Source: an uncultured Oribacterium sp. (GTDB lineage: Bacteria; Bacillota; Clostridia; Lachnospirales; Lachnospiraceae). From it: DNA of 14,582 nucleotides. The notes below the pieces were generated by a model. That model made no database searches and was not told the DNA's origin. It worked only from the letters and a program-made list of their open reading frames with translations. Positions 14,582-14,582 of this stretch are shown here, piece by piece. A program made the position numbers and the translations under genes. Location of the stretch: positions 1-14,582 of the forward strand of contig CAAGKO010000061.1 of NCBI GenBank assembly GCA_900770445.1. Direction: 5' to 3'. Positions within the stretch are counted from its first letter, which is position 1, and every line of letters starts with the position of its first letter.

Positions 14582-14582
14582 G

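Overview
The window reads as chromosomal DNA from an anaerobic Firmicute, most likely a member of the Lachnospiraceae (Clostridia). The grounds are strong AGGAGG-type ribosome sites, a lipoprotein with a long Ala/Thr/Glu linker after its lipobox, a clostridial gene repertoire (DUF3795, YoaP-type acetyltransferase, YgiQ radical SAM protein, AbgB-like M20 hydrolase) and moderate-to-high GC with C/G-ending codons in the core genes. This is inference from style and families, not a database match.

The left part (1-5540) is an accessory stretch of short, mostly plus-strand genes with signs of decay. In order it holds: a degenerate 5' stretch with a repeated 13-mer; an intact DUF3795 cysteine-rich protein; a kinase-like N-terminal stub fused onto a small membrane protein that appears to carry an internal deletion; a lipoprotein broken by a frameshift and a stop; a TetR regulator with a clear promoter/operator, translationally coupled to a flavodoxin-like oxidoreductase; a GNAT/YoaP acetyltransferase broken by a single-base deletion; a GNAT acetyltransferase; a VOC (glyoxalase-fold) protein; and a class I SAM methyltransferase. 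Such small modification and detoxification genes often arrive as mobile cargo, but no integrase or transposase is visible here.

The right part (5540-14395) is core-like and well preserved. A terminator between convergent genes closes the methyltransferase and pgi (minus strand, glucose-6-phosphate isomerase, complete catalytic set). A divergent spacer with a nine-G run separates pgi from a histidine-phosphatase-family protein. A 312-base regulatory spacer, rich in TGCATAA motifs that resemble ArgR boxes, precedes a complete polar amino-acid ABC importer: lipoprotein binding protein, terminator-like hairpin, HisM-type permease with an unusually long cytoplasmic loop, and overlapping GlnQ-type ATPase. 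After a second terminator come an AbgB-like M20 amidohydrolase and a YgiQ radical SAM protein spaced closely enough to be co-transcribed.

The importer and the M20 hydrolase plausibly work together: uptake of an amino acid or small acylated/peptidic amino acid and its hydrolysis inside the cell. The window ends in a striking 120-base imperfect palindrome (14462-14581), the best candidate for something not explained by the genes. I do not see a defence system, CRISPR array, tRNA, rRNA or recognisable insertion sequence.
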